This document shows, piece by piece, positions 60,012 to 64,000 of a stretch of DNA of 64,000 nt (position 1 is its first letter; each line of letters opens with the position of its first letter). The position numbers and the translations under genes are program-made. The notes under the pieces were generated by a model that saw nothing but the letters and a program-made list of their open reading frames with translations, ran no database searches and had not been told where the DNA came from. Location: assembly GCF_031755915.1 (NCBI RefSeq), contig NC_083388.1:317501-381500 (forward strand), given 5' to 3'. Source of the stretch: Ziziphus jujuba (lineage: Eukaryota; Streptophyta; Magnoliopsida; Rosales; Rhamnaceae).

Positions 60012-62753
60012 ATGAGGTATTTAAAATTTCTGTCTGATGAATAATGTTTGTGCTTTCTCGACGTCTTGCTGATCATGGATGTGGATGAGATTGAGAGTTG
60101 TGGGCACTTTTTTGCATTTTCTTGTAAAAATAATTTAAAAGGGTCGAAACCCAGAAGAAAGTAGTTGGGAAGGTCTTTTGGCTCCTACTGCTTACCAATC
60201 CCACAGCCAATTAAGCTATCTAATATTACTCGACTGCAATATTATAGTTTTGTGTTTGTTTTTTTGCTTTGGAAAAATAATCTTATAATTTAAATCAATT
60301 GGTGCAAGAAAACCTTTAAATTATAAATTCTATAGTTAAACATAGAAAATAAATAGTAATGCTAGACAGAATGAGATAAAGACCGTAAATATTAATTGTA
60401 TTCTCAATTTTTCAGAAAACGAAAAATAAATCAATAAAGATGTCACCAGATTCCAGAAGTTGATAAACCTCATGATTCATTATAGCAACCCTTATCATCC
60501 TTCTCGATAATATTTGGATTGGATTGCAAACACGTGTTTGAAAAATAATTTCCCACAAAATAAAATAAAAAGGAGAAAAAATTTCATATACTCCCATGGA
60601 AAAATGAAAGAAAGAATGCCCTCTACTAATATTAATTGTTGCTTTACAAAATATTTTACAGATTCAGTTCTCTGTAATGGATAGATTGTGCTTGTTATTT
60701 AGTTAAAGCATTTAAACTGAAATCTTGGTTGGTTAACTTGTGAGGCTTTCTTGGCTCTTGTTCATTGTAGGTTTGTTATTTTAGACAGACAGGGATCATT
60801 GGCTTTTTTTTGAGGATGGTTATTGATATGTTACAGGATAATGCCTTGCTATTTAATCTAGAAATGGCTTACTTACTACTTTGATTGTATGGCATATGTA
60901 TCTGCTGGATGTTATTTTCTGATACTATCTGTAATGTCTCACTATTTCTATTCATATTTTTGCAGTAAGCTTCAGAGTGATGCACTCAGGGAGGCTATTT
61001 CTACTATCGTGACCGAATCAAAGGAAAAGAAGAGGAACTTTACTGAGACTATTGAACTCCAGATTGGACTGAAAAATTATGATCCCCAAAAGGATAAGCG
61101 TTTCAGTGGTTCTGTGAAGTTGCCACACATTCCTAGGCCCAAGATGAAGGTTTGCATGCTTGGAGATGCTCAGCATGTTGAGGAGGTGATATTGCTATTT
61201 CAGTTTTGTAATAAAATAATGATATAAAAACTTTGATTTCATTGTAGCCTCTGTTCTTTGATACAAAATCTACTCCTGTATTTAACTTTGTGAAAAATGA
61301 ACCCCCTGATTGTTTAAATAGAATTTCCACTCAATTTCCACTTTATTTATTTATTATTATTATTAATTTTTTAATTTGTTCATCAAAATATTTCAGGCTG
61401 AGAAGATAGGTCTGGACTATATGGATGTTGAATCTTTGAAGAAGCTCAACAAAAACAAGAAGCTAGTGAAGAAACTAGCAAAGAAATACCATGCTTTCTT
61501 AGCATCAGAAGCCGTGATCAAACAGATCCCTCGTCTTTTGGGCCCTGGTCTCAACAAGGCAGGTTGGTGCATAATGGGTTGATTCATGTCATCAATATCA
61601 GTATAAATTTTAGGAAATGTATTTTATTTTATTTATTCACATAGTTATTGTTTTAGGCTTTATGTATGTATATATACACACACACACATAACTGGTTTTT
61701 ATTAATTATTTATTTTTGTTATTGATCAGCTATTGGCATATCAAGCCACTGCTTGAAACAATATGAAAATAACCATTTTAAACTAATATCCAATATTTAG
61801 TTGATATATCATGATTAACGATAAATGTTTGAATACATTTTTTTTTTATATGATTTTTAGTTGTGTGTGTGGTATTTCAATTATATTTATTTTCTAAATT
61901 CCAAACCACAGCGCACCCCCGGTGCCACCCCCCCCAAAAAAAAAAAAAAAAAAAAAAAAGCATTGGGGAGCTTTGTTTGATATCTCAACAAGTATGGTAC
62001 ATGCATTTTCATGCCTTGTGCAATAACAAGTTCCTATTTACTTGCCAAATAGGAAAATTCCCCACCCTTGTTACTCATCAAGAGTCCCTGGAGTCTAAAG
62101 TTAATGAGACGAAAGCAATGGTGAAGTTCCAATTGAAAAAGGTTCTTTGCATGGGAGTTGCAGTGGGAAATCTTTCCATGGAGGAGAAGCAGATCTTCCA
62201 AAATGTGCAAATGAGCGTTAATTTCCTTGTTTCACTGTTGAAGAAGAACTGGCAGAATGTAAGTTGAAGTTACAAAGTTAGCTTTGTTTAGATCATTAAT
62301 TAGTTGTGCAAATTTGTTGTTGTTTTCTTTGCTGCTGAGTAGCTTGGCTATATAATTTACTGTTACCCAGCAATTTCTCTTTTTCTTGTCATGTTTTAAA
62401 GTAATATTTTGTATCGAGCTTATTTTTCTAAAATGAAAAGTGTTTTAGTATTGTTCCTGATATATGGGATTGGAAAAGGTGTGTACTCTATATAAAGAAG
62501 GCAAACGTGGTGGCAAAAGTGTATTTGAAAGCCGACTTTTATAAAGAGAAGTAATTGAGAATTGGAAAAAGGTTATTAAGTAGACGAATAAAAATTGTGT
62601 TTGAGCTAGCCTAGCTGCAATTTGGCTTTAATTTTGAATGATTATGCTCTATTTAAGAGAGTGTCTGATGATGTATAATTTTTTTGTTGGGAAAATCAGG
62701 TCAGGTGCTTGTACTTGAAGACTACCATGGGGAAGCCACAACGCATATTTTGA
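60012..62753 (+). CDS. RPL10A: 60S ribosomal protein L10a (uL1), five coding exons
   Basis: A component of the L1 stalk of the large ribosomal subunit, involved in release of the E-site tRNA. Exons 60012-60016, 60966-61185, 61397-61562, 62053-62258 and 62700-62753 join to 216 residues, the standard eukaryotic length. The first coding exon has only five bases, ATGAG; the frame continues as [13 protein letters not shown]. Conserved uL1 segments include [45 protein letters not shown] and the C-terminal TMGKPQRIF. All introns are GT-AG. A non-coding exon (59967-60016, including the ATG) follows the 5' UTR intron. No sign of damage. Confidence 0.97.
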
Positions 62754-63665
62754 GTGTTATGTTATTAAGTATTCTATCGTAAACCCAGCTGGGAAGGTTT
62801 TGTAGTGGAGCTTGGTTACTTGTAGAAAGTGTGCTTGTTTTATTGTGATACAAGGACAGGCGGGGGTATTTTGTAGTTGGTTGGCTGTTCTACCTTTGTT
62901 GTTGGTCTTAAATTATGCTTCTTATTATTGATGGCATTTGTGATACTTTTTATATTTTTTTATTTTTCCTTGTTGGAAACTGGAAAGCAACTTTTAAATT
63001 TAAATTTTATATTAAAAATCTAATTTTAAATTTTAAAATTCTCTTATTATCGGATGCTGCTGCTGCATTAGCAAACTAAAAAGAAAATAACAGATTATGT
63101 AGTTTGCGAACAAATAAGAAAGATTAATTAATTTTACGAGGCTGAGTATTCTTTTTGTGATTTGTAATTAAGAAATTGTGAAACGAAAGTAGATGTTTTA
63201 TTTAATTTTAAGAGCAGTCAAATAATTTGAAAAATATTTCATCGAAATGAGTATTGTTACTTATGACGAAAAGCTTTTATGGAGGAAGATTGGTCTGCTG
63301 AATCAAACAAAAGTTTAATCCGGTGTTTGCTTCATTTGAAACGAACATGTGATAAGATTGCTAAGTTTGTTATTTTGGAATGTTTATTTTTATTTGTATA
63401 GGTAAAAAGTGTGACTAATCACTTGATAATACCTATAATTGCCAACAACAACAATAATTATAATAAAGAAAGGGGGAATCCAATCCAAGTGGAAGTGGTA
63501 AAAGGCATAAAGGGGAGGGAGCCGACAATGGCATCGAAGGGTCAGGGTTAATTGAGCAAGTTTGATTAGTTTTTTGGTTTTTTATAGTTTGGTTTCGTTT
63601 TGGGTATTGGCAGTGGTGGGGTATTAATTTATGGGTCGTAGTGGGCTTTCAAGAGACGCCAAAAG
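62754..63665. other. 3' UTR of L10a and spacer
   Basis: The first roughly 200 bases are the L10a 3' UTR. The rest is A/T-rich and holds no recognised gene. Confidence 0.6.
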
Positions 63666-63815
63666 CCAATATTCGCTCTTATAAAAATAAAGACATCAAA
63701 ACCCCTTTTCTGATACCATTGCCTCGCTTTCTCCGCTCCTATTACTTTTTAACAAACCATACTTCAAACACTTTCTCTTCCTCTCTTCCGATTCACTGTC
63801 ATTATCTATTCTTCT
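63666..63815 (+). promoter_or_regulatory. Probable promoter and 5' leader of the next plus-strand gene
   Basis: CCAAT (63666-63670) and TTATAAAAATA (63679-63689) are followed by a pyrimidine-rich leader (63719-63815) and a good splice donor, CT|GTAAGT, at 63815/63816. This suggests a 5' UTR exon and intron of a gene whose coding part lies beyond the window. Confidence 0.45.
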
Positions 63816-63825
63816 GTAAGTCCCT

Positions 63826-63828
<3 letters not shown>

Positions 63829-63885
<57 letters not shown>
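63829..63885. repeat. Compound (CT)n(TA)n microsatellite
   Basis: About 17 CT units followed by about 11 TA units, just after the putative leader splice donor. Confidence 0.95.
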
Positions 63886-64000
63886 GTATTGTATATGACG
63901 GAGTGATAGTGGTTAGATCTGTGGTATGTGGGAAAAATGAGTTTTTGATGGTTGGGTTTGGTCTCAATCGATGATTTTGAAGTTTTCTTGGATTGTATTT

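Noticed and set aside
60030..60110. Possible box C/D snoRNA in L10a intron 1 (tctgatgaa and ctga)
   Set aside because: The C box lacks the initial purine, no terminal stem was found, and the second D box is missing.

Overview
This window is nuclear DNA of a flowering plant, most likely a woody eudicot. It is AT-rich, its genes have many short exons with GT-AG introns, it carries a Ty1/copia retrotransposon, and (TA)n, (CT)n and (CA)n microsatellites are very dense. The species cannot be fixed from sequence alone; a jujube-like Rosales genome is a guess.

Layout. At 0.2-2.3 kb, minus strand, there is a GH17 endo-1,3-beta-glucanase. From 2.3 to 7.5 kb lie AT-rich spacer and repeat remnants. At 7.47-12.90 kb sits a complete but dead copia element with both LTRs, a 5-bp target duplication, a primer site and a broken gag-pol. 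At 15.6-16.2 kb is an intact germin-like protein gene, with a decayed paralogue at 19.6-20.1 kb, both minus strand. At 22.9-30.8 kb, plus strand, is a 15-exon UDP-N-acetylglucosamine diphosphorylase gene. At 31.8-32.8 kb is a class III peroxidase pseudogene, followed by long microsatellite-rich spacer.

The right half is gene-dense. It holds a CRIB-type Rop GTPase-activating protein (36.9-40.9 kb, plus), a FANTASTIC FOUR-like protein (43.4-44.5 kb, plus), N-carbamoylputrescine amidase (46.6-50.5 kb, minus), a small mitochondrial protein of the Arabidopsis At2g27730 type with a GC-AG intron (51.6-52.7 kb, minus), the minor-spliceosome U11/U12 59 kDa protein (54.9-58.1 kb, plus) and ribosomal protein L10a/uL1 (60.0-62.8 kb, plus). 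The right edge carries a probable promoter and 5' leader of a gene beyond the window.

The genes do not form a pathway. They are housekeeping and cell-wall genes that appear to be an old conserved chromosomal block, since several Arabidopsis counterparts, as I recall their locus numbers, cluster in At2g27xxx, At5g22xxx and At1g08xxx. I found no convincing new biological system. The unusual signals are local: an exact 218-bp tandem duplication in an intron, a duplicated gene 3' end, a GC-AG intron, a foldback element, a frame-preserving gag duplication, and methylation-like decay of the copia element including loss of the protease aspartate. Exon boundaries were placed by eye from splice consensus and reading-frame continuity. 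Every multi-exon model listed closes in frame, but none has been checked against transcripts.
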